Below, in pieces: positions 16,457 through 24,782 of a stretch of DNA of 64,000 nucleotides (position 1 is the stretch's first letter; every line of letters begins with the position of its first letter). The DNA lies in the NCBI RefSeq assembly GCF_018325905.1, contig NZ_AP021901.1, positions 1,736,001-1,800,000 of the forward strand, read 5' to 3'. The stretch is from Pseudomonas sp. St316. Lineage in GTDB: Bacteria > Pseudomonadota > Gammaproteobacteria > Pseudomonadales > Pseudomonadaceae. The notes under the pieces are model-generated. The model was not told the origin of the DNA and made no database searches. It saw nothing but the letters and a program-made list of their open reading frames with translations. The position numbers were made by a program, and so were the translations under genes.

Positions 16457-16811
16457 AGTTGACTGCTCCATGGTGTGGCAAACCGTGGAGGGGTGGTTGC
16501 ACTGTCTGTGCCAGCATTTAACTTTATAAAAATACGTTAAAAAACAACTACTTGAGATTTTGTTGATTTTTTGCTTTCGTGCATCTTGCATGAATAGCCA
16601 TCGTGCATCCTGCATTTTGCGTGGTCGGGCAATGATTTTTGGAACCAAATCGTTTCTCGGCGCTCACGCTTCGCCTGCCTCGCTCAGCAGATACAAAACA
16701 TTGCAAAAACCGCGTGTACAGCGCCGCAATCGCCAGCGTACTTTCGAGCCAAAATCACCGCCTGCCGATAACAAGAACCCAGACCCAAGAGGTCGAACGG
16801 GGAAGATCACC
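16457..16811. promoter_or_regulatory. AT-rich intergenic region with a 14-bp direct repeat
   Basis: CGTGCATCTTGCAT (16578-16591) and CGTGCATCCTGCAT (16602-16615) differ at one base and start 24 bases apart. This resembles a tandem regulator site in front of the acyl-CoA synthetase gene. The AT-rich part (16515-16575) probably holds the promoters of both divergent genes. Nothing else was recognised in the gap. Confidence 0.45.
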
Positions 16812-18638
16812 ATGAGTCGTACACCCAGCGACGCTATCACCTGGGGCATGATGCTGCGCAAGCTGCCAGCCATTGCCAAAGCCGTCCCGCGGATCGTCAA
16901 AGGCATGAAGCAGGCCAATGTCCAGGACCCGACCCAGCCTTGCGGCCTGGGCTGGTGTTTCGAACAGGCCACGCAACGCAATCCCCAGGGCCCGGCGCTG
17001 CTGTGCGGCGATACGGTGTTGAGTTATGCACAGGTCAACGCGCAGGCCAATCGTATCGCCCATTACCTGTTGGCCCAGGGCATCGGCAAGGGCGACTGTG
17101 TGGCGATCTTCATCGAGAACCGGCCACAGTTGTTGATCAGTGTGCTGGCGATGGCGAAGGTTGGTGCGGTCAGTGCCATGCTCAACACTTCGCAAACCGG
17201 TGACGCGCTGGTGCACAGCCTCGCCCTGGTCAATCCGGTCGCAGTGGTGGTTGGGGATGAGCGGGTCGCGGCCTTCAACGATGTGCGGGAGCGAACCGCG
17301 CTGTCGAGCACCAGGACCTGGTGGGTCGCGGACCAGGACAGTGCCGACACCCCGTCCGGTTTCATTGACTTGATGGCTAGCAGCGAGGGTTACCCAAGTG
17401 ATAACCCGGCGTGCAGCCGCCAGGTTTTCTGCAACGACCCGTGTTTCTATCTCTACACCTCGGGCACCACCGGGCTGCCCAAGGCCGGGGTGTTTCGCCA
17501 TGGTCGCTGGATGCGCACGTCCACCAGCTTTGGCCTGATCGCCCTGGACATGCAGCCCGACGATGTCGTGTATTGCACCTTGCCGCTGTACCACGCCACG
17601 GGCCTGTGCGTGTGCTGGGGCGCGGCGATCTGTGGGGCATCGGGGTTCGCCATGCGACGCAAATTCAGCGCCAGCCAGTTCTGGAGCGACGTACGCCGTT
17701 ATCGGGCGACCACGCTGGGTTATGTCGGTGAGCTGTGTCGCTACCTGATCGACCCGCCTGCCGCTGCCGACGACCGCCGCCATGGGGTGAAGAAAATGAT
17801 CGGCAATGGCCTGCGTCCCGGCGCCTGGTCGACCTTCAAGTCCCGGTTTGGCATCGACCACATCTGTGAGCTGTATGCCGCCAGCGACGGCAATATCGGT
17901 TTCACCAACATTCTGAATTTCGACAATACCGTCGGGTTCTCTTTGATGGGCTGGGAGCTGGTGCAGTACGACCATGCCAGTGGCCTGCCGTTGCGCAACC
18001 TGCAAGGTCGCATGCAGAAAGTGCCCAGGGGCCAACCGGGCCTGCTGCTGGCGCGGATCGATGAGAAGGCGCCACTGGATGGCTACACCGATCAGGCCTT
18101 GACCGAAAAAACCATCTGCCGGGATGTCTTTGCGCCGGGTGATCGTTATTTCAACACCGGGGACCTGTTGCGCAACATCGGCTTCGGGCATGGGCAGTTC
18201 GTTGACCGCCTCGGCGACACCTATCGCTGGAAAGGCGAAAACGTCTCCACCACGGAAGTCGAAAATGTGCTGCTGCAACACCCGCAGGTGGCCGAGGCAG
18301 TGGCTTATGGCGTGGAGATCAATGGCACCAATGGCCGTGCCGGCATGGCGGCGATCACTCCGTCCGAATCCCTGGCGACCCTGGACTTCAGCGAACTGCT
18401 GCAATTCTTGCGATGCAAGTTGCCCGCTTATGCCGTGCCGCTGTTCCTGCGCATCAAGGTGAAAATGGACACCACCGGCACCTTCAAGTACCAGAAGACG
18501 CGCCTCAAGGCTGAAGGGTTCGACCCGTGCGTCACTGGGGACGAGCCGGTCTATGCGTGGCTGCCGGGCAGCGATACTTACGTGCGAGTGGACCGGCCAT
18601 TGGCGACGCGGATCCAGGACGGACAATTGCGTTATTGA
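16812..18638 (+). CDS. Long-chain acyl-CoA synthetase (FadD6/FATP-like)
   Basis: The 608-residue protein belongs to the ANL adenylate-forming family. The AMP-binding motif is FYLYTSGTTGLPKAGVF (about 210-226). Later motifs are LYHATGLCVCWGAA, ELYAASDGNIGF and YFNTGDLL...GDTYRWKGENVSTTEVE, the latter being the FATP/very-long-chain signature. It activates long-chain fatty acids to acyl-CoA with ATP, and members of this branch are often membrane-associated. The catalytic C-terminal lysine is probably in FKYQKTRLKAEGF. The start ATG 16812 follows GGGGAAGA; the reading frame extends upstream without coding character. An ankyrin-repeat gene follows. Confidence 0.88.
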   Translation: MSRTPSDAITWGMMLRKLPAIAKAVPRIVKGMKQANVQDPTQPCGLGWCFEQATQRNPQGPALLCGDTVLSYAQVNAQANRIAHYLLAQGIGKGDCVAIFIENRPQLLISVLAMAKVGAVSAMLNTSQTGDALVHSLALVNPVAVVVGDERVAAFNDVRERTALSSTRTWWVADQDSADTPSGFIDLMASSEGYPSDNPACSRQVFCNDPCFYLYTSGTTGLPKAGVFRHGRWMRTSTSFGLIALDMQPDDVVYCTLPLYHATGLCVCWGAAICGASGFAMRRKFSASQFWSDVRRYRATTLGYVGELCRYLIDPPAAADDRRHGVKKMIGNGLRPGAWSTFKSRFGIDHICELYAASDGNIGFTNILNFDNTVGFSLMGWELVQYDHASGLPLRNLQGRMQKVPRGQPGLLLARIDEKAPLDGYTDQALTEKTICRDVFAPGDRYFNTGDLLRNIGFGHGQFVDRLGDTYRWKGENVSTTEVENVLLQHPQVAEAVAYGVEINGTNGRAGMAAITPSESLATLDFSELLQFLRCKLPAYAVPLFLRIKVKMDTTGTFKYQKTRLKAEGFDPCVTGDEPVYAWLPGSDTYVRVDRPLATRIQDGQLRY

Positions 18639-18733
18639 TTCTGGCTATGACTGGCACAGTGAAAAAAGGGGTGACAGCGCCCAGGTCCCTCGGGAAACTA
18701 GCCGCTTTTGCGAAGACCCGAGTGGAGTTTCCC

Positions 18734-19252
18734 ATGTCCGATACTAGCCGCCAGATGACCCCGGAAGAGGCTGCCGAGTTTGCCGAGCAGGTGTTCAACG
18801 TCGCACGCCAGGGCGACGCGGCCATGATGGCTGCGCTGCTGAGCAAGGGCCTGCCGCCCAACCTGCGTAACCACAAGGGCGACACGCTGTTGATGCTGGC
18901 CGCTTACCACGGGCATGTGGAAACAGTGAAAGTGCTGCTGGAGCACAAGGCCGATCCGGAAATCCGCAACGACAACGGCCAGAGTCCGATTGCCGGGGCG
19001 GCGTTCAAGGGTGACCTGGCAGTGGTTTCGGCGTTGGTGGATGGCGGCGCGCAAGTGGAAGGTGCCTCCTTCGATGGTCGCACTGCGTTGATGATGGCGG
19101 CGATGTTCAATCGCGTGGAAATCGTCGACTACCTGATTGGCAAAGGCGCTGATCCGAAAGCCAAGGATGCCAACGGCGTCTCGGCGCTCGATGCCGCCAA
19201 GACCATGGGCGCGATAGACACCACGGCGCAGTTGGAGAAATTGTTGGGCTGA
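18734..19252 (+). CDS. Ankyrin-repeat protein
   Basis: A 172-residue protein without signal peptide. After an N-terminal helix ([21 protein letters not shown]) about four ankyrin repeats follow, recognised by [28 protein letters not shown], the [24 protein letters not shown] unit and [25 protein letters not shown]. Such repeats bind partner proteins. It starts at ATG 18734 behind GGAG, 95 bases after the acyl-CoA synthetase, and is probably in the same transcript, since no terminator is visible between. The partner is unknown. Confidence 0.88.
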   Translation: MSDTSRQMTPEEAAEFAEQVFNVARQGDAAMMAALLSKGLPPNLRNHKGDTLLMLAAYHGHVETVKVLLEHKADPEIRNDNGQSPIAGAAFKGDLAVVSALVDGGAQVEGASFDGRTALMMAAMFNRVEIVDYLIGKGADPKAKDANGVSALDAAKTMGAIDTTAQLEKLLG

Positions 19253-19256
19253 AAGG

Positions 19257-19344
19257 CTGTGGGAGCAAAGCTTGCTCGCGATACAGACACCTCGGTTCCA
19301 GAGAGACCGTGTTGTTTTCATCGCGGGCAAGCCTTGCTCCCACA
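19257..19344. repeat. REP doublet, GCAAAGCTTGC/GCAAGCCTTGC subtype (88 bp)
   Basis: The halves differ in core sequence (GGGAGCAAAGCTTGCTCGCG and CGCGGGCAAGCCTTGCTCCC). The right half belongs to the same subtype as the copies at 56033-56125. Confidence 0.85.
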
Positions 19345-19434
19345 ACGCCACGGGGCCTTCTCCAATCCTAATCCGCATGTGAATGCGCTATCCTGCGCGC
19401 CCTCAAAACACCATTCGCCACAGGATTGACCCCC

Positions 19435-19965
19435 ATGAAAGCCGCCCTCATCGAACTCATCGGTAAAATCAGCTCCGGCTGCCTCGGTGAGGCGGACATC
19501 GCGAAAATCGCTGACGAAGCGGCCCAGGCCTACGCCGATCCGGCGGCTTTCCTGGCGGCCAATCCCGATATCAACTACGACGACACTTTCCCGATCCCAT
19601 TGGGTGAGTGGGTCGTGGTGGGCAGCCTGCCGGACACCGTACTGTTGCAGGCCGACACCTACGTGGACCTGTTCGAACAGATCGTCGCCTCGTTCGGCCC
19701 CGGCGTGGCGTTCAACCTCAAGCCCAAGCAGCTGGCGAAAACCGAAGCCCTGACCGCGCTCAATCGCATCCAGATCCAGATGAGCAGCCTGAACAAGGAA
19801 AACGGCGGCTACGTGCTGATGAACTTCAGCCAATTGCTCGACGATGAATTGCAGATGGTGCTGGTGTACGGCAACGATGTGCCGCGGGTGCTGGAATTGT
19901 GTGCCGAGGTCGGCATCGCTGCGGCACCGGCCTTGGAGGCCCTCAAGGTCGCGGTGCACGTCTGA
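19435..19965 (+). CDS. Conserved protein of unknown function
   Basis: A 176-residue acidic soluble protein with no signal peptide or membrane segment. It begins MKAALIELIGKISSGCLGE and has an alternating helix/strand pattern (EWVVVGSLPDTVLLQADTYV, FGPGVAFNLKPKQLAKTEAL, LQMVLVYGNDVPRVLELCAE). Two regular coding features support expression: strong codon bias like its neighbours, and an ATG at 19435 right after a GC-rich leader. I do not recognise the family. A small membrane protein gene follows 71 bases later. Confidence 0.65.
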   Translation: MKAALIELIGKISSGCLGEADIAKIADEAAQAYADPAAFLAANPDINYDDTFPIPLGEWVVVGSLPDTVLLQADTYVDLFEQIVASFGPGVAFNLKPKQLAKTEALTALNRIQIQMSSLNKENGGYVLMNFSQLLDDELQMVLVYGNDVPRVLELCAEVGIAAAPALEALKVAVHV

Positions 19966-20036
19966 AGCAATAAAACGGAACCCTTGACGGTGGCCCGCTA
20001 TCCTAAAGGTGCCTATCACCATTTGGGAGCGACACC

Positions 20037-20228
20037 ATGGGTTCCACCTTCAACGGCCTGGTCGGCCTGATTATCCTGGCGCTCGATATCTGGGCGATCA
20101 TCAATGTACTCAAGAGTGGCGCGGAAACCGGGATGAAAGTCCTCTGGGTGCTGCTGATCCTGCTGTTGCCGGTGCTGGGTCTGATCATCTGGGCGATCGC
20201 CGGGCCGCGTGGCAACGTGCGGATTTGA
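20037..20228 (+). CDS. Small PLDc_N-type membrane protein
   Basis: A 63-residue protein with two hydrophobic helices (GLVGLIILALDIWAIINVL and VLWVLLILLLPVLGLIIWAIAGP). The spacing and the LPVLGLIIWAIAGPRG ending match the PLDc_N domain found alone in small membrane proteins or before cardiolipin synthase domains. GGGAGC lies eight bases before the ATG. A strong terminator follows. Its role is unknown; a stress or membrane role is common for the family but not shown here. Confidence 0.8.
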   Translation: MGSTFNGLVGLIILALDIWAIINVLKSGAETGMKVLWVLLILLLPVLGLIIWAIAGPRGNVRI

Positions 20229-20245
20229 CACGTTCCACCCAAAAA

Positions 20246-20276
20246 GCCCGGTCGCTGAAGGCGACCGGGCTTTTTT
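20246..20276. terminator. Terminator after the PLDc_N gene
   Basis: GCCCGGTCGC (20246-20255) pairs with GCGACCGGGC (20261-20270), followed by TTTTTT. An A-run on the other side lets it also serve the convergent MFS gene. Confidence 0.92.
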
Positions 20277-20289
20277 ATGCGTGGGGTAT

Positions 20290-21492
20290 TCAGGCCGTTG
20301 CCAGGGACGGCTTGCGCGAGGTGCTCAAGAAACGTAGCAAGGCCAACAGCGGGAAGGCGCTGCCGACGATCACCACCCACAACCAGCCGCCGTGTTCGTA
20401 CACCGCACTGGCAATCGATGAGCCGAAGGCACCACCGACGAAGATGCTGGTCATGTACAGCGCGTTCAGCCGGCTGCGACTCTTGGCATCAAGGGCATAG
20501 ATGGTGCGCTGGCCCAGGACCATGTTCATCTGCACACAGAAATCCAGGACCACGCCGGTCACTGCCAGGCCGATCACGCTGTACAGCGGATGGATGAACG
20601 CTGGCAGGAAACTCAGGCTGGCGAACAGCATCGCCAGCAACGAGGCGTTGCGGGTATGGCCGGCATCCGCCAGGCGACCGGCGATGGGCGCAGCGATGGC
20701 GCCAATGGCACCGACCAGGGCGAACAGCGCGATTTCAGTCTGGGACAGCCCATGGTTGCGTGACAGTTCCAGCGGCACGGCAGTCCAGAACAGGCTGAAC
20801 GTGGCGAACATGCAAGCCTGGTAGAACGCCCGTTGCCGCAGCAACGGTTGGTGGCGCAGCAGGGTGCCGAGCGAGCCCAGCAGTTGGCCGTAAGAGGCAC
20901 TGTGGTCGGGCTGGCGCTTGGGCACGGTCAGCGCCAGGACGATGCTGATCGCGGCCATCAATGCGGCGGCGATGATGAACATCGCCCGCCAGCCGAAGTG
21001 GTCCGCCACCAGGCTCGAAATCGGCCGCGCCAGCAGGATCCCCAGCAGCAGGCCGCCCATGATCCCACCCACGACCCGGCCCCGGGTCTCCTCCGGCGCC
21101 AGGTGCGCGGCCAGCGGAATCAGGACTTGCACCGACACCGAGCTGAACCCCACCAACAGCGAAACCAGCAGAAATACGTTCGGTTGATCGGTGAACGCCG
21201 CCCCTAACAAACTGGCGATCGCCACCACGGTGGTAATGATCATCAGCCGACGGTTTTCCAGCAAGTCCCCCAGTGGCACCAGGAAAAACAGGCCAAGGGC
21301 ATAGCCAATCTGGGTCAGCGAGACGATCAGGCTGGCCATGGTGCTGCTCAGGCCGACGTCAGGAGCGATCAGTTCGATGATGGGTTGGGCGTAGTAGATG
21401 TTGGCGACGATGGCGCCGCAGCAGAAAGCGAAGAGCAGGACCATGCCGCGGGTCAGGGTGCTGCCGGGCGAGGTGGGTGAATGAGCACTCAT
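20290..21492 (-). CDS. MFS transporter
   Basis: A 400-residue permease with about 12 membrane segments. The N-terminal part FCCGAIVANIYYAQPIIELI and VPLGDLLENRRLMI (the loop motif after helix 2) are typical of a pseudomonad MFS group annotated as multidrug or arabinose-type exporters. APEETRGRVVGGIMGGLLLGILLARPIS carries the drug:proton antiporter-like pattern in helix 5. The likely role is efflux of a small compound; the substrate is not predictable. The start ATG 21492 was chosen because the 36 residues upstream are not hydrophobic or conserved in style. Confidence 0.85.
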   Translation of the reverse strand: MSAHSPTSPGSTLTRGMVLLFAFCCGAIVANIYYAQPIIELIAPDVGLSSTMASLIVSLTQIGYALGLFFLVPLGDLLENRRLMIITTVVAIASLLGAAFTDQPNVFLLVSLLVGFSSVSVQVLIPLAAHLAPEETRGRVVGGIMGGLLLGILLARPISSLVADHFGWRAMFIIAAALMAAISIVLALTVPKRQPDHSASYGQLLGSLGTLLRHQPLLRQRAFYQACMFATFSLFWTAVPLELSRNHGLSQTEIALFALVGAIGAIAAPIAGRLADAGHTRNASLLAMLFASLSFLPAFIHPLYSVIGLAVTGVVLDFCVQMNMVLGQRTIYALDAKSRSRLNALYMTSIFVGGAFGSSIASAVYEHGGWLWVVIVGSAFPLLALLRFLSTSRKPSLATA

Positions 21493-21607
21493 GGCAATCT
21501 CGTCGATCAATTGAAAGGATGGCGTGAGGCTAAAGACTTGCGGGGTTCTGGAACAGGGCTTGTGGCTGATATCAGACATGCCCGCAATTGATGGTGACAA
21601 TCAGATT

Positions 21608-21698
21608 CCTGTGGGAGCGAGCTTGCTCGCGATAGCGGCTGCATTTCCAACATCGTTGACGCAGACAGACCGTTATCGCGAGCAAGCTCGCTCCCACA
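21608..21698. repeat. REP doublet, long class (91 bp)
   Basis: Two perfect inverted REP copies upstream of the MFS gene. Confidence 0.92.
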
Positions 21699-21743
21699 AG
21701 GTTGCTCGGCACATTGCAATCTGACGCGCCGGGACTTCCGGCT

Positions 21744-21812
21744 TTAGGGCTGCTGCGCAGCCCAGCGGGGCGGTGCGACGTTTCGCTGAATCCCCTCGCC
21801 ACGGGGCTGCGC
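21744..21812. repeat. Second palindromic repeat family (GCTGCGCAGC type)
   Basis: GGGCTGCTGCGCAGCCC followed by AGCGGGGC, then CCCCTCGCCACGGGGCTGCGCAG. This resembles another intergenic palindrome of pseudomonads, distinct from the GGGAGCGAGC REPs. It lies directly after the sulfate-binding protein gene and may also stabilise its mRNA 3' end. Confidence 0.45.
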
Positions 21813-21828
21813 AGGGCTCACTTCTTTC

Positions 21829-22827
21829 TTATTGCCCGCTGTAGATCTGGTCGAAAACCCCACCGTCATTGAAGTGCGTCTTCTGCACGGTGCGCCAGTC
21901 GCCGAAGGTTTTTTCCACCGACAGGAAGTCCACTTTCGGGAAACGGTCGGTGTATTTGGCCAGTACCGTCGGGTCTCGTGGACGCAGGTAGTTGGCAGCG
22001 GCGATTTCCTGGCCTTCAGGCGACCACAGGTACTTGAGGTAGGCCTCGGCAGCTTCGCGGGAGCCTTTTTTCTCGACAACCTTGTCGACCACGCTGACCG
22101 GTGGCTCGGCCTCGGCGGAAACGCTCGGGTAGATCACTTCGAACTGGTCGCGGCCGAATTCGCGGGCGATCATTTCCGCTTCGTTTTCAAAGGTCACCAG
22201 CACGTCGCCGATCTGGTTGGTCATGAAGGTCGTCGTCGCGGCGCGGCCACCCGTGTCCAGCACTGGCGCCTGTTTGAACAACTTGCCAACGAAGTCCTTG
22301 GCTTTGCTTTCATCGCCACCGTTCTTGAGCACATAACCCCAGGCCGACAGGTAGGTGTAGCGACCGTTACCGGAGGTTTTCGGGTTGGGCACGATCACCT
22401 GCACGCCGTCCTTGAGCAGGTCGGGCCAGTCCTTGAGTGCTTTCGGGTTGCCCTTGCGCACGATGAACACCGTGGCCGAGGTGAACGGCGCGCTGTTGTT
22501 GGGCAGGCGGGTGACCCAGTTCTCCGGCACCAGTTTGCCGTTGTCCGCCAGGGCGTTGATGTCGGTGGCCATGTTCATGGTGATGACATCCGCCGGCAGC
22601 CCGTCGATCACCGAACGCGCCTGTTTGCTGGAGCCGCCGAACGACATCTGCACGGTGATGTTTTCGTTGTGCTCGGCCTGCCAGTGCTTCTGGAAGGCTG
22701 TGTTGTAGTCCTTGTAGAAATCGCGCATCACGTCGTAGGAAACGTTGAGCAGGGTCGGGGCGGCGTGGGCCAGGCTGCCAAAGGTCAGGCCGACGGCGAG
22801 AAGGGAGGCGCCAAAGAAGTTCTTCAC
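21829..22827 (-). CDS. sbp: Sulfate/thiosulfate-binding periplasmic protein
   Basis: The 332-residue protein has a signal peptide (VKNFFGASLLAVGLTFGSLAHAA) and a mature part starting APTLLNVSYDVMRDFYKDYN, the hallmark of the Sbp/CysP family. MSFGGSSKQARSVIDGLPADVITMN and PNPKTSGNGRYTYLSAWGY are further sulfate-site segments. It would deliver sulfate to a CysTWA permease, but no cysT, cysW or cysA lies in the window, so here it stands as an orphan binding protein. The start is GTG 22825-22827 behind AAGGAA. A palindromic repeat follows the stop. Sulfate is inferred from family, not shown. Confidence 0.9.
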   Translation of the reverse strand: MKNFFGASLLAVGLTFGSLAHAAPTLLNVSYDVMRDFYKDYNTAFQKHWQAEHNENITVQMSFGGSSKQARSVIDGLPADVITMNMATDINALADNGKLVPENWVTRLPNNSAPFTSATVFIVRKGNPKALKDWPDLLKDGVQVIVPNPKTSGNGRYTYLSAWGYVLKNGGDESKAKDFVGKLFKQAPVLDTGGRAATTTFMTNQIGDVLVTFENEAEMIAREFGRDQFEVIYPSVSAEAEPPVSVVDKVVEKKGSREAAEAYLKYLWSPEGQEIAAANYLRPRDPTVLAKYTDRFPKVDFLSVEKTFGDWRTVQKTHFNDGGVFDQIYSGQ

Positions 22828-22920
22828 TGCGAATTCCTTTTTATCAACGGTGGTTCCGGGCAATTAGCCAGCACACTAGCTGCAAGCCTATAGACCTTCA
22901 AGCACCAAAAAGTGCTTTGC

Positions 22921-23745
22921 TTATTCCAATTTTTTAAACAACGCATTGCCACAACGGGAACAGAAAGCGGCACTGTGTTCGTGGTTGTTTTTGCTGCACA
23001 CCGGGCAATCGTGCTTGAGCTGGTCACCGCGCATGGCCGTGGCCAGTTCAGCGGTGAAAATACCCGTGGGCACGGCGATGATCGAGTAGCCGGTGATCAT
23101 CACCAGGGACGACACCACTTGGCCAAGGGGCGTCTTGGGCACGATGTCGCCGAAGCCCACGGTGGTGAGTGTCACGATAGCCCAATAGATGCCCTTGGGA
23201 ATGCTGGTGAAGCCGTGCTCGGGGCCTTCGATGACGTACATCAGCGTGCCGAATACCGTCACCAGGGTCGAGACACTGACCAGGAACACGATGATTTTCT
23301 GCTTGCTCCCGCGCAGCGCCGCCATCAGGTAGTTGGCCTGCTTGAGGTAGGGGCTGAGCTTGAGCACCCGGAAAATCCGCAGCATGCGGATGATTCGAAT
23401 GATCAACAGGTACTGGGCATCGCTGTAGTACAGCGCCAGGATGCCCGGCACGATCGCCAGCAGATCCACCAGCCCGTAGAAACTGAAGGCATAGCGCAGC
23501 GGCTTGGGCGAGCAATACAGACGCAGGCCGTACTCGACGATGAAGACGAAGGTGAAGCCCCATTCGATACCGGCCAGCAGGGCCGCGTAGTTCTTGTGCA
23601 CGCTGTCGATGCTGTCGAGCATCACGATCACCAGGCTGGCGAGGATGATCAACAGCAGGGTGCTGTCGAAGCGCCTACCAGCCACGGTGTCGGTCTGGAA
23701 AATCATTACGTAAAGGCGTTCACGCCAGTTGTTGCTGCTGTCCAT
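22921..23745 (-). CDS. Voltage-gated-type potassium channel with C-terminal zinc ribbon
   Basis: A 274-residue ion-transport protein with six membrane segments. The arginine-rich S4-like helix is RIIRIIRMLRIFRVLKL-like (about 116-129), the pore ends in the K+ selectivity filter TLTTVGFGD (192-200) and S6 follows (SSLVMITGYSIIAVPTGIF). After the membrane part a small zinc-ribbon tail carries two cysteine pairs, C247/C250 (CPVC) and C262/C265 (CSRC). It resembles KvAP-like bacterial channels. Potassium selectivity follows from the filter; the role of the ribbon is unknown. It lies 21 bases after the urea transporter on the same strand and may be cotranscribed. Confidence 0.9.
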   Translation of the reverse strand: MDSSNNWRERLYVMIFQTDTVAGRRFDSTLLLIILASLVIVMLDSIDSVHKNYAALLAGIEWGFTFVFIVEYGLRLYCSPKPLRYAFSFYGLVDLLAIVPGILALYYSDAQYLLIIRIIRMLRIFRVLKLSPYLKQANYLMAALRGSKQKIIVFLVSVSTLVTVFGTLMYVIEGPEHGFTSIPKGIYWAIVTLTTVGFGDIVPKTPLGQVVSSLVMITGYSIIAVPTGIFTAELATAMRGDQLKHDCPVCSKNNHEHSAAFCSRCGNALFKKLE

Positions 23746-23766
23746 GAGTTTCGCCTGAATCAGTTA

Positions 23767-24669
23767 TCAGCGAAGCCTAGGGTGATTGCCCCGTAAAGCG
23801 CAAGGCGCGCTGTCGAGGCTGGTTTGGTGCCACAACCGAGCGGTCGCCTGAACCAGCCAGCAGGCGAGGATGAAGGGCGCCGTCAGCGACGCCACGCCCA
23901 GCGCGGTAAAACCCGGCGTGAGCACAACGGCGAGCAAAATGCCCAGTAGCGGCTGCCATGGCCTGGGAGTCCGTTGGCTGAGGGCCAGGGCTGCCAGTGC
24001 CGGGTTATAGCCGCCCAGGCCGGACAAGACGGATGCGTTGTCGTGGTGCAGCCAGGCGAATACCAGGCCCGCGGCCGAACCGAGCAGTGCCCAGGCAACA
24101 GCGCGACGGCTGGCGATCAGCAAGCCGATTGCAATCAGCGCACCGGCCAGGGGATGTTCGAGAAACATGACTTGGCCCAGGCCGCTCAGTGGCGCAAACA
24201 GCAGGTTGGGTATTGTCGTCTCCATCATTGTGGACAAGGGCGCAGGCGGGGCGAAACCCAGTAGCAACCAGCCGAGTCCGACGAAGGGCGCGGTGTAGGC
24301 GGGCAGGCATCGTGGGCCTCGGGTGCGCTTGAGCCATTGCTGGGTCAGCATCGCGCTGAGAGCGCCTGCGGCGAGGATCAACGGTGGCAACAGGACGGAC
24401 CAGGGCAACGCAAGGCTCAGCAGCAAGCCCAGCAGGATGCCGTTGTAACTGAACAGCCCGGCTTGCCGGTCGGCCTTGGCGTAACCGCGTCGCTGGGCCG
24501 CGAGCAACCCGGCCACCCCGCCCAGCAACGCGCCGCCGAACAGGGCGGGCGCAGTGAGCAGAATCGCCAGCAGGCACAGCAGGCCGCACAACGGATGGCG
24601 CTGGAGGAAGATTTGGCTGAAGCCGTTGAGCAGGGCGGTGGCCCAGTCGGGACAGTGAGTGTTGGGCAT
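23767..24669 (-). CDS. Urea transporter (UT family)
   Basis: A 300-residue, largely hydrophobic protein with an internal duplication. The two halves include FSYNGILLGLLLSLALPW with following PLILAAGALSAMLTQQWL, and the GYNPALAALALSQRTP segment; the paired F/GYNxxLxGLxL motifs are the UT-family signatures. UT proteins form channels for passive urea passage. Allantoate breakdown in purine catabolism releases urea, and the gene follows the glyoxylate operon on the same strand, so it probably handles that urea. No TTGTATACAA site precedes it directly. A REP doublet separates it from pykA. Confidence 0.85.
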   Translation of the reverse strand: MPNTHCPDWATALLNGFSQIFLQRHPLCGLLCLLAILLTAPALFGGALLGGVAGLLAAQRRGYAKADRQAGLFSYNGILLGLLLSLALPWSVLLPPLILAAGALSAMLTQQWLKRTRGPRCLPAYTAPFVGLGWLLLGFAPPAPLSTMMETTIPNLLFAPLSGLGQVMFLEHPLAGALIAIGLLIASRRAVAWALLGSAAGLVFAWLHHDNASVLSGLGGYNPALAALALSQRTPRPWQPLLGILLAVVLTPGFTALGVASLTAPFILACWLVQATARLWHQTSLDSAPCALRGNHPRLR

Positions 24670-24701
24670 GGTTTGTATGTCTGGTGGATCGAGTCGACCT
24701 C

Positions 24702-24766
24702 ATCGCGAGCAAGCTCGCTCCCACAGGAACACACCGACTTCCTGTGGGAGCGAGCCTGCTCGCGAT
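24702..24766. repeat. REP doublet, short class (65 bp)
   Basis: Inverted REP copies between pykA and the urea transporter gene; the right copy has the GAGCCTGCTCG variant. Confidence 0.9.
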
Positions 24767-24782
24767 GAGGCCAGTACAGACG

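Noticed and set aside
16755..18626. 623-codon open frame antisense to the acyl-CoA synthetase
   Set aside because: No family resemblance, and the sense strand has all ANL motifs.
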